64,000 nt of DNA from an uncultured Pelagibacteraceae bacterium (GCA_902574695.1 CACGON010000001.1:62001-126000), one strand, 5' to 3'; positions 39,946-49,126 are shown, counted from the first letter of the stretch. Made by a program: numbers and translations. The notes: a model not told the origin generated them from the sequence alone.

Positions 39946-40643
39946 CTATTTAAGCTATCTAGCTCTTTGTAAATTTTTTTTTGAAGTAAGTGAAGAAATT
40001 CTTTTGACTCTAAATCAGGATTTATTGGTTCTAAAATAGACACGGTTAATGTTTTATTAGGTATCAAAGGCCCACTTTTTGGCCAAACTGTGCCAGAGTT
40101 TATCGCTACAGGCTGACATTTAAGCTTTAGTAAATCATAAATTTTTGAGACCCCTTTTTTAAAATCACTTCTGTCTTCAGGATCAACTCTTGTTGCTTGA
40201 GGAAAAATAATTATAGGGCGATCCATTATCTTATAAGAAATTTTTATTTTTTCATAAAAATCTAAATTTTCTTTCTTAATTTTATTTCTGTTTATTGAAA
40301 TAGACTTAATTTTTTTTAAATACCAACCAAATATTGGTATTTTTAGTAATTCTTTCTTTAAAATAAAAATAGGTGAGTTAAAAATAGTTTGTAAAAAAAA
40401 AGTTTCAAACATAGACTGGTGAGAACATGCAATAAAAAATTGTTCATTCTTTATTATATTTTCTTTCCCTTTGATTATAATTTTTGTAGATAAGAAAAGC
40501 GTAACACAAAATTTTGCCCATAAACCCATTAGCTTTCCCCCGGTCAATGTAACTTTATAAGGTAAAACTAGTGAAGGTAAATATACAATGCATATAAATA
40601 TGATCCCTAAATAGAAGAATAAATAAAATAAAAAATTTCTCAT
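39942..40643 (-). CDS. plsC: 1-acyl-sn-glycerol-3-phosphate acyltransferase
   Basis: PlsC acylates lysophosphatidic acid at the inner membrane. After an N-terminal hydrophobic region, the catalytic motif reads CSHQSMFETFF, i.e. HX4E rather than HX4D, as I recall being frequent in alphaproteobacterial PlsC. The second motif is IIFPQATRVDP, with Gln in place of the usual Glu of FPEGTR. I start at the ATG 14 bases behind the lysA stop; a TTG overlapping the lysA stop is the alternative. Confidence 0.87.
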   Translation of the reverse strand: MRNFLFYLFFYLGIIFICIVYLPSLVLPYKVTLTGGKLMGLWAKFCVTLFLSTKIIIKGKENIIKNEQFFIACSHQSMFETFFLQTIFNSPIFILKKELLKIPIFGWYLKKIKSISINRNKIKKENLDFYEKIKISYKIMDRPIIIFPQATRVDPEDRSDFKKGVSKIYDLLKLKCQPVAINSGTVWPKSGPLIPNKTLTVSILEPINPDLESKEFLHLLQKKIYKELDSLNS

Positions 40644-40657
40644 TACTTTATATAAAT

Positions 40658-41872
40658 TCAAATTATTTTTTTAAGATTCTCTTTTTTTGAAATTATTTTA
40701 ATATTTGATTTGTTAATCAATATCTCTGCTGGCTTTGTTCTTAAATTATAATTTGATGCAAGAACTATTCCATATGCACCAACATCACAAATTGCCATAG
40801 TATCATTCTCTTTTATTTTTTGATAACTTGGCATACTTAAAAAAATATCGGTGGTTTCACATATAGGACCAACAAAATCATGTATTTTTTTTATAATTGT
40901 TCTATTTTTTTTTGCAGGAACAATTTGATGTTTTGAACCATAAAGAGCTGGCCTCATAAAATCATTCATTGCCGCATCCATAATTACAAAATTTTTATTT
41001 CCAGATGATTTCAAATAAATAACTTTTGAAATCAATATTCCAGTATTACCGACGATTGATCTTCCTGGTTCAAAAATAATCTTAACTTTATGCCTTCTTA
41101 AAAATTTTTTTATAATCAGTCTATATTTTTTATAATTTAGTTTTTTTGAATTTTTATTATATTCAATACCCATTCCACCACCTAAATCAATATACTCAAA
41201 TTTAAAATTGGTTTTTTTAATTATACCGTCTATTACATTCATCATTTTAAGATAAGGCTTGTAATCTAGTATTTGACTACCAATATGAACACTTAAGCAC
41301 TTAATATTTAAATTTTGTGAATTGTTATATTTTTTTAATAATCTTATAAAATCTTTTTCTGAAATACCAAATTTATCTTTGTTTCTTCCAGTGGAAATTT
41401 TTTTTAATGTTTGGGCATCAATATTAGGATTTAGTCTTAATCCAATATTAACTTTTTTATTTTTTTTTTTAGCGATACTTTCTATATTTCTAACTTCATT
41501 TTCAGACTCAGCATTTATTAGAAGTATTTTTTTTTGTAATGCAAAATTTATCTCATCTAATGTCTTGCCCACACCAGAGAAAACGATTTTATTTGGATTA
41601 ATTCCCGCTTTTAAAGCTCTTAAAAGCTCACCTTTTGATACAACATCAGCCCCTAGGCCAAATCTTCCAATTATTCTCAAAATATTTAAGTTATTATTTG
41701 ATTTTACCGAAAAACATATAAGTGGATTAATTTCGTAAAAATTTTTTTTGAATTCTTTTATATTATTTTTCAATTTACTTAACGAATAGCAATAAAAAGG
41801 TGTTTTAATCTTTTTGGACAAAAAATTGGTATTAACTTTTTCAACGTAAAGATTGTTATTTCTATATTCCAT
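40658..41872 (-). CDS. lysA: Diaminopimelate decarboxylase
   Basis: LysA makes lysine from meso-diaminopimelate using pyridoxal phosphate. The PLP Lys is in ICFSVKSNNNLNIL, and the glycine loop for the phosphate is in YIDLGGGMGIEY; FEPGRSIVGNTGI and CDVGAYGIVLASNYN contain substrate-binding residues. 404 residues is normal. Its ATG overlaps the stop of the small lipoprotein gene by one base. Confidence 0.96.
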   Translation of the reverse strand: MEYRNNNLYVEKVNTNFLSKKIKTPFYCYSLSKLKNNIKEFKKNFYEINPLICFSVKSNNNLNILRIIGRFGLGADVVSKGELLRALKAGINPNKIVFSGVGKTLDEINFALQKKILLINAESENEVRNIESIAKKKNKKVNIGLRLNPNIDAQTLKKISTGRNKDKFGISEKDFIRLLKKYNNSQNLNIKCLSVHIGSQILDYKPYLKMMNVIDGIIKKTNFKFEYIDLGGGMGIEYNKNSKKLNYKKYRLIIKKFLRRHKVKIIFEPGRSIVGNTGILISKVIYLKSSGNKNFVIMDAAMNDFMRPALYGSKHQIVPAKKNRTIIKKIHDFVGPICETTDIFLSMPSYQKIKENDTMAICDVGAYGIVLASNYNLRTKPAEILINKSNIKIISKKENLKKII

Positions 41873-41991
41873 TAAACTATTCCAGTTACAAAAAAAATTA
41901 TTTTAGACTCTTTATATTCTGGGTCGGCTTTTTTTCCACAAGAAACTACTATTATTGAAAATAATAATAATATTATTAATTTTTTAATCAT
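41872..41991 (-). CDS. 39-residue lipoprotein, LptM-like, between argH and lysA
   Basis: The reading frame begins MIKKLIILLLFS and has a lipobox-like VVSC with Cys at residue 18, followed by GKKADPEYKES. A tiny lipoprotein with a CGxKG/DP-type start between argH and lysA is usual in alphaproteobacteria and resembles LptM (YifL), which helps the LPS translocon LptDE mature. The start lies within argH by eight bases and the stop touches the lysA ATG, so all three are coupled. Assignment rests on position, size and lipobox. Confidence 0.75.
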   Translation of the reverse strand: MIKKLIILLLFSIIVVSCGKKADPEYKESKIIFFVTGIV

Positions 41992-43381
41992 TTATCTCTT
42001 TTTTATATTTTTTTATCATTTTCTTAACATTGTCAATTGAAGTTCCTCCATAAGACTTTTTTGAATTTACTGAATTTTGAATATTTATAGCTTTTAAAAC
42101 GTCCTTATTTATTTTTTTGTCTACTGATTTTATTTCTTCTAAAGTTAATCCTGTAATAGTTTTACCCTTTTTTTCAGCCAAATTTACAATTTTTGCTGTT
42201 AAAGCATAGGCTTTTCTAAAAGGATATTTTAAATCTTTTACAATAAAGTCTGCAAGGTCAGTAGCAGTAATATTACCAAGTTTTGATAACTCTAGCATCC
42301 TTTTTTTATTAGGAGCAAAATTGCCAAGAATCTCTCTTAATACTTTTAAGCAATTTACTAAGTGATCATATGAATTAAAAACTAATTCCTTATCATCTTG
42401 CAAATCTTTAAAATAAGATAAGGGAAGACCTTTTAAGATCGTCATCATAGAAATTAAATTTCCCAAACTTTTTCCTGACTTACCTCTTAAATATTCAAGC
42501 GCATCAGGATTTTTCTTTTGAGGCATAATTGATGATCCTGTAACTATTTTATCATTTAAATTAATCAAATTAAAAATATCTGAATTCCAAATTATAAATT
42601 CTTCTGAAAAACGAGACATATGAATTGAACAAAGTGAAACTGAATATAGAAAATCACACACAAAATCCCTGTCAGCAACAGTATCAATAGAATTTTGTGT
42701 TGGCTTTTTAAAACCTAGTTTTTTTGTGGTATAAAATCTGTCAATATTAAATGAGGTTCCTGACAGAGCTGCAACACCCAATGGATTCTCATTCAAATTT
42801 TCTAAATTATTTTGAAATCTCTTTTTGTCTCTTGAAAACATTTCAATGTAAGCCGCAAAGTAATGAGCTAATGATATTGGTTGAGCATTTTTTAAATGTG
42901 TAAATCCAGGCATTATAGTATCAAAATTTTTTTCAGAAGATTTAATTAGTAGCTTAATAGTTTTGTTTAATTCATTAATAATTTCATATGTAGATTTTTT
43001 TAACCACATTTTTAAATCTGTTAAGACTTGATCATTTCTAGATCTAGCCGTATGAACAAAACCAGCATCATCACCCAGAATTTCAAAAAGTCTCTTTTCT
43101 ACACTCATATGAATATCTTCGTTACTTTCGTTAAATATGAATTTTTTTTTAATTATCTCATTTAATATTTTCTTTAGACCCCAGATAATTTTATTTTTTA
43201 CAGATAAGCTAATTATCTTTTGTCTTTCTAACATTTCTACATGAGCGATAGATGCGTAAATGTCTTGTTTAAAAAGTCTTTTATCAACATCTAATGAAGA
43301 ACCTACTTTTTGAAAAATTGTTGAGCCTTTTTGTTTAATTCTACTGTCCCACACTGGTTTATTGTTTTTATTTTTACTCAT
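41984..43381 (-). CDS. argH: Argininosuccinate lyase
   Basis: ArgH splits argininosuccinate into arginine and fumarate. The superfamily signature GSSIMPQKKNPD is at about residues 270-281; HTARSRNDQVLTDLKMW and MPGFTHLKNAQPIS are also visible. 465 residues is the normal length. It is the first gene of argH-lipoprotein-lysA-plsC and is divergent from the thioredoxin gene with a 23-base spacer. Confidence 0.96.
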   Translation of the reverse strand: MSKNKNNKPVWDSRIKQKGSTIFQKVGSSLDVDKRLFKQDIYASIAHVEMLERQKIISLSVKNKIIWGLKKILNEIIKKKFIFNESNEDIHMSVEKRLFEILGDDAGFVHTARSRNDQVLTDLKMWLKKSTYEIINELNKTIKLLIKSSEKNFDTIMPGFTHLKNAQPISLAHYFAAYIEMFSRDKKRFQNNLENLNENPLGVAALSGTSFNIDRFYTTKKLGFKKPTQNSIDTVADRDFVCDFLYSVSLCSIHMSRFSEEFIIWNSDIFNLINLNDKIVTGSSIMPQKKNPDALEYLRGKSGKSLGNLISMMTILKGLPLSYFKDLQDDKELVFNSYDHLVNCLKVLREILGNFAPNKKRMLELSKLGNITATDLADFIVKDLKYPFRKAYALTAKIVNLAEKKGKTITGLTLEEIKSVDKKINKDVLKAINIQNSVNSKKSYGGTSIDNVKKMIKKYKKEIND

Positions 43382-43404
43382 GATATGTAACTATACATTT
43401 TAGA

Positions 43405-43932
43405 ATGAAATTATTAAGCTATAAATTTTTTTTAATTGTTATTTATTTAATATCAACCGTTATTTCTTTTTCAGATGAGCTAGATATTAAAAATTTAGTA
43501 ATTCACAAGCAAAATAAGAAACTTGAAAATATAATATTTACAGATGTTGATAATAAATCAGTTAATCTCAAGGAATTTTCTAGTCAATTAGTTATTATAA
43601 ATTTTTGGGCTACATGGTGTGCGCCGTGCAGAGAGGAAATGCCATCTCTTGACAAACTTCAAGGTAAAAAAGAATTTGATAATTTAAAAATATTAACAAT
43701 AAATGTTGGGCAAGAAAGTGTTGATAAATCTCTTAGTTTTTTTAAAGAATTGGAGATAGAAAATTTAGAATTATATTTTGATGATTCAATTAATCTTGCA
43801 AAAATTTTCTCCTTACGTGGATTACCAACTTCAATTTTAATAAATAAAAATGGCGAAGAGTTTGCAAGAATAGTAGGCTCAATAGATTTTAATGATAAAA
43901 AATTTGTTAAATGGCTCTATAACTATAACTAG
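43405..43932 (+). CDS. TlpA-like periplasmic thioredoxin
   Basis: A thiol-disulfide oxidoreductase. The active site WATWCAPCREEMP sits near residue 72; the cis-Pro loop appears as LRGLPTSILI. A signal peptide or anchor of about 22 residues precedes it, so it faces the periplasm, where TlpA/ResA-type proteins keep heme or copper ligands reduced. In alphaproteobacteria a TlpA gene often sits divergent from argH. Confidence 0.9.
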   Translation: MKLLSYKFFLIVIYLISTVISFSDELDIKNLVIHKQNKKLENIIFTDVDNKSVNLKEFSSQLVIINFWATWCAPCREEMPSLDKLQGKKEFDNLKILTINVGQESVDKSLSFFKELEIENLELYFDDSINLAKIFSLRGLPTSILINKNGEEFARIVGSIDFNDKKFVKWLYNYN

Positions 43933-44132
43933 TCTTTAAAAAAATAAGCAAGACTTACAAGCACTATAATTGCAATAAACTGCAAAAGAACTCTGAGCTG
44001 CATTAACTTATTTGAGTATTTCTTACTTGTTGATCCACCTTTAAACAAAGTTCCAATTCCAAGAATTAATACTAAAGCTACTGCTACTAGAAGTACAACT
44101 GCAAAAATTTTTACTAATATTTCTGAAACCAT
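43929..44132 (-). CDS. HIG1-domain twin-transmembrane protein
   Basis: A 67-residue membrane protein with two helices (about 5-28 and 46-63) joined by a basic loop. The loop NKLMQLRVLLQF resembles the conserved signature of HIG1-domain proteins of alphaproteobacteria and mitochondria, which are linked to respiratory complexes. The stop overlaps that of the convergent thioredoxin gene by four bases. Function here is inferred from the family. Confidence 0.75.
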   Translation of the reverse strand: MVSEILVKIFAVVLLVAVALVLILGIGTLFKGGSTSKKYSNKLMQLRVLLQFIAIIVLVSLAYFFKD

Positions 44133-44182
44133 TGATTGATATATATATATATTTTAAATAAACAAATATAATATAAATTATT

Positions 44183-44833
44183 ATGACATTTTGTCTTGAT
44201 ACAAAAATAATTGAACCCGATAATGCCGAAAAAATAGATAATGCAATCATTTTATTACATGGATATGGAGGCGATGGAGCTGATATAAGTATGTTAAGTC
44301 TAAACTGGAAAAGATTTTTAAAAAATACTATTTTTCTTTGTCCAAATGGGCATCAAAAATGTTTAGTAAATCCAAGTGGGTTTCAATGGTTTGATTTGAG
44401 TAAAGATGATGAGGAATATATACTAAATGAAGCAAGAGTAGCTGAAAATGTTCTTCATCAATTTATAAATGAAGTAAAAACAAAGTATAATTTATCTTCA
44501 TCAAAAATAGTTTTAAGTGGTTTTAGTCAAGGTTGCATGATGGCTTTAAATTTAGGCTTAACTTCCACTGAAAAATTTAATTGTGTAATTGGATTCTCTG
44601 GCAAAATAATTAATAAAAATGATTTAAAAAAGAGAATGAAAAGTTTTCCAAATATCCTTTTGATACATGGTGACGCAGATGAAGTTGTGCCTGTTTCAAA
44701 TATTCTTGAAGCTAAAGATTTTTTGATCAGAAATAATATAGTTGTCAATACACAAATTATTAAAAATTGTAGTCACCATATTCCAGTTGAGGCATCCAGT
44801 TTAGCTTTAAGTTATATAAAAAAAAATTTATAA
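44183..44833 (+). CDS. Carboxylesterase/phospholipase of the YpfH type
   Basis: An alpha/beta-hydrolase. LLHGYGGDGAD forms the oxyanion region, LSGFSQGCMM the Ser nucleophile, IHGDADEVVP the Asp and NCSHHIP the His. 216 residues matches the family. The substrate is unknown; relatives split short acyl esters or lysophospholipids. It stands alone on the plus strand with a 50-base TA-rich spacer upstream. Confidence 0.87.
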   Translation: MTFCLDTKIIEPDNAEKIDNAIILLHGYGGDGADISMLSLNWKRFLKNTIFLCPNGHQKCLVNPSGFQWFDLSKDDEEYILNEARVAENVLHQFINEVKTKYNLSSSKIVLSGFSQGCMMALNLGLTSTEKFNCVIGFSGKIINKNDLKKRMKSFPNILLIHGDADEVVPVSNILEAKDFLIRNNIVVNTQIIKNCSHHIPVEASSLALSYIKKNL

Positions 44834-44889
44834 CTCTTATAGTTTTTCTATCGGTTGATTATTATTTTTTTTTAAGTTATCTTTAACTT

Positions 44890-45456
44890 ATGACAATAAT
44901 TAACCAAAGTACGTCTCTTGAGAATTGCCCAGCGTTGGTATTAAATGCAGATTACCGACCCCTCAGCTATTATCCTTTGTCATTATGGAGCTGGCAAGAC
45001 TCTGTCAAATCAGTTTTTTTGGATCGAGTATCTATCGTCAATTACTATGATAGGATTATTCATAGTCCATCCTACAGTATGAAATTGCCAAGTGTGATTG
45101 CTTTAAAAAGTTATATTAAACCATTATCAAATCCAAATTTCACAAGATTTAACGTTTTTTTAAGAGATAAATTTAGTTGTCAATATTGTGGAAGTAAAAA
45201 AGAATTAACTTTTGATCATTTATTGCCCAGATCAAAAGGTGGAAAAACTGATTGGGATAATGTTGTTACAGCCTGCTCGGGATGTAATGTTAAAAAAGGT
45301 GGAAGATTATTACATAAATCTGGCATGACTCTTAATCAAAAACCATATCAACCCACTACTGAGGATTTGCATAAGAATGGAAGAAACTTTCCTCCAAACT
45401 TTTTACACAAGTCTTGGATTGATTATTTGTATTGGGATGTTGAACTAGAACCTTAA
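44890..45456 (+). CDS. HNH endonuclease family protein
   Basis: The C-terminal half contains a full HNH domain: CQYCGSKKELTFDHLLPRS, the Asn in WDNVVTACSGCN, and two CxxC zinc pairs. The N-terminal half (ALVLNADYRPLSYYPLSLW) is conserved in a broad, chromosomal alphaproteobacterial subgroup. It probably cuts nucleic acid, but the physiological role of this subgroup is not established. It converges on coq7 with no spacer. Confidence 0.88.
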   Translation: MTIINQSTSLENCPALVLNADYRPLSYYPLSLWSWQDSVKSVFLDRVSIVNYYDRIIHSPSYSMKLPSVIALKSYIKPLSNPNFTRFNVFLRDKFSCQYCGSKKELTFDHLLPRSKGGKTDWDNVVTACSGCNVKKGGRLLHKSGMTLNQKPYQPTTEDLHKNGRNFPPNFLHKSWIDYLYWDVELEP

Positions 45457-45990
45457 TTAAATCTTTTCAGATATATTTATTGCAATTTTTGAGCCAGTTT
45501 TAATTATTTTATCAAAAATTGAGTAAAGACCATCTTTTGTTGCTCCTTGCTCGTAAGCAATATCTTTGTGATGTAGCTCATCTTCTCTAAATTTAATTAT
45601 TTTATTTTTTAATTCTTTTTCGTCATTTTCTATTTGATCTATTTGATTTTGATAGTGTTCATCTATAACCTCTTCAACAGAGGCCGTACAAAGCATAGCA
45701 GCCTTTTTACCAAGTATTGTTGATCCGAAACCTAATCCAACCCCAAGTAAATCCCAAAGCGGCAGAAACTTGGTAGGTTTTATTCCTCTCTTTTTTATTT
45801 CATTTTCAAAGTAGTTTGCATGTTCCCTCTCATGCTCTCTCATTTCCTCTATAGTTTTTTTCATCTCATCATTTTTGACTAGAGTGTTTAAAGCCAGAAG
45901 TTGACCTTCATATATCTTAATTGCACCTCTTTCACCTGCGTGATCAACTCTTATAAATTCTTCTATTTTCTTTTTATTGTTTTTTTTCAT
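45457..45990 (-). CDS. coq7: Demethoxyubiquinone hydroxylase Coq7
   Basis: Coq7 is the di-iron monooxygenase of the late ubiquinone pathway. The iron ligands lie in RVDHAGERGAIKIYEGQ, REHEREHANYFE, ASVEEVIDEHY and REDELHHKD. At 177 residues it is the usual compact bacterial form. It overlaps the dsbB gene upstream by 17 bases. It complements ubiE and ubiB elsewhere in the window. Confidence 0.94.
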   Translation of the reverse strand: MKKNNKKKIEEFIRVDHAGERGAIKIYEGQLLALNTLVKNDEMKKTIEEMREHEREHANYFENEIKKRGIKPTKFLPLWDLLGVGLGFGSTILGKKAAMLCTASVEEVIDEHYQNQIDQIENDEKELKNKIIKFREDELHHKDIAYEQGATKDGLYSIFDKIIKTGSKIAINISEKI

Positions 45991-46459
45991 ATTTTATAAA
46001 TGTATGAAAAGTTATAAGAGAAAATACAAAAGATACAAAAGTATTTATTGTAGCAAGCGAAAGGCCAAATATGGTAAAATTTATATTTTTACAACTTATG
46101 CTGCTATTTTTTAACTCTTTTAGTAGTTGATCTTTATTTAAGACATCCAATCCAGATTTCGAGACACATATTGCCGACTCACTTAAAAAACCCTGTTCAA
46201 TACTAAAATGATAAATTGCCAACAAAGTGGCTAGAAAAAAAATTATACCCAAAATAAAAAAACAAATTTTTTTTAACTTATTAAATATCAAGGCTAAAAT
46301 AATAATAAAGATAGCCAGAACATATGGTATTCTTCCAAGCAAACAGAGATTGCAGGGTTGATGACCTAATATAAATTCCACATAGTACGCAAATATTATT
46401 GCGAAAACACTAAAAGATAGAATAAGGTTTAAAACAATTTTTTTTGTCAATAAATTCAT
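45974..46459 (-). CDS. DsbB-family disulfide bond formation protein
   Basis: DsbB reoxidises DsbA by passing electrons to quinone. Four membrane helices are evident; the first Cys pair lies in GHQPCNLCLLGRIPY (CxxC), and a second pair of Cys lies in the periplasmic loop (AICVSK and ISCKN). The 161-residue length fits. It sits between yqaA and coq7 in one minus-strand run with 1-base and overlapping junctions. Confidence 0.9.
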   Translation of the reverse strand: MNLLTKKIVLNLILSFSVFAIIFAYYVEFILGHQPCNLCLLGRIPYVLAIFIIILALIFNKLKKICFFILGIIFFLATLLAIYHFSIEQGFLSESAICVSKSGLDVLNKDQLLKELKNSSISCKNINFTIFGLSLATINTFVSFVFSLITFHTFIKYEKKQ

Positions 46460-46460
46460 T

Positions 46461-47060
46461 TTATTGCTTTATCATGTAATAAATCAGCAAGAAAAATGGT
46501 ATCAATAATAATCCAACAATAGTAGACCATAATGCTCCTTTTCTCTCAATAAAGTCTACAAAAGGTCCCCCAAATTTAAAGGTTAAATATGAAACAAGAA
46601 AAAATCTCAATCCTCTAGAAATTGTACAAATAATTACAAAAATAAAAATGTTAAAACTAATTAAACCACTAGTTATTGTAAAAACTTTAAATGGCAAAGG
46701 AGTAAATCCTGCAAGAAAAAGTGTAATCAACCATATATATATACCACTGCCTTGGTTCAATTTTGTCATTAGATCATTAACTTTGCCCTCATAATTATAA
46801 AATTCAACAACAGACATCGCTAAGTCTGAAAAAATAAATCCAATAAAATATCCGGCGATACCTCCTAAAACTGAAAATATAGTAGCATTTAAAAAAATTC
46901 TTACAAATTGATCTTTTTTTGCCATAACCATTGGAACAATCATGACATCAGGTGGAATTGGAAAAAAAGAGCTTTCTACAAAAGAGACAAGCGCCAAATA
47001 AAACTGTGAGCTTTTATGCGCTGCAAGTTCTAAAGATTTTAGATAGAGTTTTTTATACAT
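46461..47060 (-). CDS. YqaA-family (SNARE-associated/DedA-like) membrane protein
   Basis: A 199-residue integral membrane protein. VESSFFPIPPDVMIVPM is the re-entrant loop signature of the family, and GFTPLPFKVFTITSGL is the second conserved motif. DedA-superfamily members move lipids such as undecaprenyl phosphate or affect membrane homeostasis; the role of the YqaA branch is less clear. It is first in the yqaA-dsbB-coq7 run. Confidence 0.88.
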   Translation of the reverse strand: MYKKLYLKSLELAAHKSSQFYLALVSFVESSFFPIPPDVMIVPMVMAKKDQFVRIFLNATIFSVLGGIAGYFIGFIFSDLAMSVVEFYNYEGKVNDLMTKLNQGSGIYIWLITLFLAGFTPLPFKVFTITSGLISFNIFIFVIICTISRGLRFFLVSYLTFKFGGPFVDFIERKGALWSTIVGLLLIPFFLLIYYMIKQ

Positions 47061-47107
47061 TTTTTTGGTTTTATTACAATTTAGGTTTTTATACTATTCT
47101 AATTTAA

Positions 47108-47113
47108 TATAAT
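47108..47113 (+). promoter_or_regulatory. Probable -10 element of tRNA-Leu
   Basis: A perfect TATAAT sits 18 bases before the tRNA 5' end. I do not see a good -35 hexamer at the right distance, so only the -10 is claimed. Confidence 0.35.
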
Positions 47114-47130
47114 AACTTATGCAAACTAAA

Positions 47131-47215
47131 GGGCGAATGGCGGAACTGGTAGACGCGCACGACTCAAAATCGTGTTTCGCAAGAAGTGAGAGTTCGATTC
47201 TCTCTTCGCCCACCA
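47131..47215 (+). tRNA. tRNA-Leu, anticodon CAA
   Basis: The acceptor arm GGGCGAA pairs with TTCGCCC, the anticodon stem CACGA pairs with TCGTG around the loop CTCAAAA (anticodon CAA, reads UUG), a long variable arm follows as in class II tRNAs, and the T loop reads TTCGATT. CCA is encoded at 47213-47215. The acyl-CoA synthetase ATG begins only six bases later. Confidence 0.95.
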
Positions 47216-47221
47216 AATAAA

Positions 47222-48925
47222 ATGGAATTAAAAAAAATAAATAATCTTGTTGAGCTATTTTTTGAGAAATACAAATCTCAGAAAAAAGATAAAGTTTTTT
47301 TAACTAATTTAAAAGACTTAAATGAAACATATACTTGGGAAAAAGCAAAGAAATCGATAATTAATCTATCCAATGAAATATCAAAATATATCGAAAAAGG
47401 TGATAGGTGTTTATTGATTTCAGAAAATAGGCCTGAATGGTTTGTGGCTGATTTATCTATAATGCTATCCTATGGAATAACTGTACCTGCATATACAACC
47501 TACTTAGAGAAGGATTATGAATACATAATTGATGATTGTAGACCCACTGTTGTATTATTTTCAAATATCGAACAATACAAAAAAATTAAAAATATTATAA
47601 TTAAAAAAAATTTTATTAAAAAAGTTATATATTTTGACAAATCAGAGGAAATTAAAAATAATGACTTTATTAATTTAAAAGACATTTTAGAAAATTCTAA
47701 CTTAGACAGTGATAATTTGCCAACCACCAAAATATCTAGAAACGACCCCGCCTGCATTATATATACATCTGGCACGCAAGGAAATCCAAAAGGTGTTGTA
47801 TTAAGTCATGGTGGTATATTAAGTAATTGTGAAGGGGCTATAAATTTACTTTCTAAAATAATTTCTAAAAATACACGTTTCCTTACATGGTTACCTTTGT
47901 CTCATTCCTATGAGCATACAGTTCAGTTTGTTCAGATTTCTGTAGGTGCACAGGTTTTTTATGCTGAGAGTATAGATAAATTAATAAAAAATATGAACGA
48001 CTGCAAACCACATATAATGACAGCAGTGCCAAGGTTCTATCAAAACCTTTATCAAAAAATAAACTCAAATTTTAATAAAACTAAAGGTTTAAAAAAAATT
48101 TTAATTAATAAGACTATCGACCTAGGTTTGAAGAAGACTAATAAAAAAAAGCTTGGAGTTTTTCAAAACATTTTAAATCAAATTTTAGATATTTTAGTTA
48201 GAAAAAAAATTAAAAACCAATTTGGTGGATCTTTAAAAACATTTGTTTCAGGAGGAGGAGCTTTAAATGTAGATGTCGGATTATTTTTAAATTCGATTGG
48301 TTTGCCAACTCTACAAGGTTATGGATTAACCGAAACCTCACCTGTTGTAAGTTGTAATCCAATTAATGACATTAGAGTAGAAACAGTTGGCCCACCATTT
48401 AGTCAAAATCAGGTAAAAATAGCAGAGGATGGTGAAATCTTAGTTAAAGGGGAAAATGTTATGCTTGGTTATTGGAATAATGAGATTGAAACTAAGAAAA
48501 TTTTAATAGACGGCTGGTTACATACAGGCGATATAGGTAAATTTGAAAATAATTTTTTAATTATAACAGACAGAAAAAAAGATATTATTATTACTCCTGG
48601 AGGTGATAACATCTCTCCATCAAAAGTTGAAACCGAAATTACAAATTCAAATTTTGTTGAGCAAGCTATTGTTTATGGTGATAATAAACCATTTTTGGTT
48701 GCATTAATCGTACCATCAGATGAAAAAAAACTCTCATTTGATCAAGATTTTAGAAAAGAATTAGAAAAAATAAATAAAAACTTAACAAAAATAGAAAAAA
48801 TTAAAAAATATTTTGTAATAAATCAAAAATTTTCAATTGAAAATAGAATGTTAACACCAACTTTAAAACTTAAAAGATATAAAATAATTAATATGTATAA
48901 AAAAGAATTTGAAAATTTATATTAA
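47222..48925 (+). CDS. Long-chain acyl-CoA synthetase (AMP-forming)
   Basis: An ANL-superfamily ligase that activates fatty acids to CoA esters via acyl-AMP. The ATP loop is IIYTSGTQGNPKGVVLSHGG; GYGLTETSPVV, GWLHTGDIG and the ITPGGDNISPSKVE linker region follow. Length 567 is typical of the FAA/FadD15 branch. I start at MELKKINN; the reading frame is open upstream, but that part lies inside tRNA-Leu and is rejected. It could support fatty acid salvage. Confidence 0.92.
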   Translation: MELKKINNLVELFFEKYKSQKKDKVFLTNLKDLNETYTWEKAKKSIINLSNEISKYIEKGDRCLLISENRPEWFVADLSIMLSYGITVPAYTTYLEKDYEYIIDDCRPTVVLFSNIEQYKKIKNIIIKKNFIKKVIYFDKSEEIKNNDFINLKDILENSNLDSDNLPTTKISRNDPACIIYTSGTQGNPKGVVLSHGGILSNCEGAINLLSKIISKNTRFLTWLPLSHSYEHTVQFVQISVGAQVFYAESIDKLIKNMNDCKPHIMTAVPRFYQNLYQKINSNFNKTKGLKKILINKTIDLGLKKTNKKKLGVFQNILNQILDILVRKKIKNQFGGSLKTFVSGGGALNVDVGLFLNSIGLPTLQGYGLTETSPVVSCNPINDIRVETVGPPFSQNQVKIAEDGEILVKGENVMLGYWNNEIETKKILIDGWLHTGDIGKFENNFLIITDRKKDIIITPGGDNISPSKVETEITNSNFVEQAIVYGDNKPFLVALIVPSDEKKLSFDQDFRKELEKINKNLTKIEKIKKYFVINQKFSIENRMLTPTLKLKRYKIINMYKKEFENLY

Positions 48926-49016
48926 CTTACAATTTAAAAACCGTTTATTAATCGCATAAACTCTTATTTATTTAACATTAAGAAAATAAATTAAAAAATT
49001 AATTTTTTTTGGAATC

Positions 49017-49036
49017 GAATTACAATTTTGTAATTC
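49017..49036. promoter_or_regulatory. Operator-like inverted repeat upstream of the polybasic peptide gene
   Basis: GAATTAC and GTAATTC are perfect inverted repeats separated by AATTTT. The palindrome ends nine bases before the TTGACA -35 hexamer at 49046. There is no T run after it, so it is a possible protein-binding site rather than a terminator. Confidence 0.4.
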
Positions 49037-49045
49037 ATTATATAT

Positions 49046-49074
49046 TTGACATATGTTAATAAAAAAAATAAAAA
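49046..49074 (+). promoter_or_regulatory. Sigma-70-type promoter of the polybasic peptide gene
   Basis: A perfect TTGACA at 49046-49051 is followed, after 17 bases, by TAAAAA (49069-49074; a TAAAAAT stretch). The transcript would start near 49081 and end at the terminator at 49210, about 170 bases in total. Confidence 0.55.
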
Positions 49075-49126
49075 TAATGTTAACAGCGAATCAATTGGTT
49101 CGTAAAACAAAAAAAGGGAGCTAAAG

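Noticed and set aside
47186-47221. Upstream start of the acyl-CoA synthetase
   Set aside because: It lies inside the tRNA-Leu gene; the ATG at 47222 fits the family.
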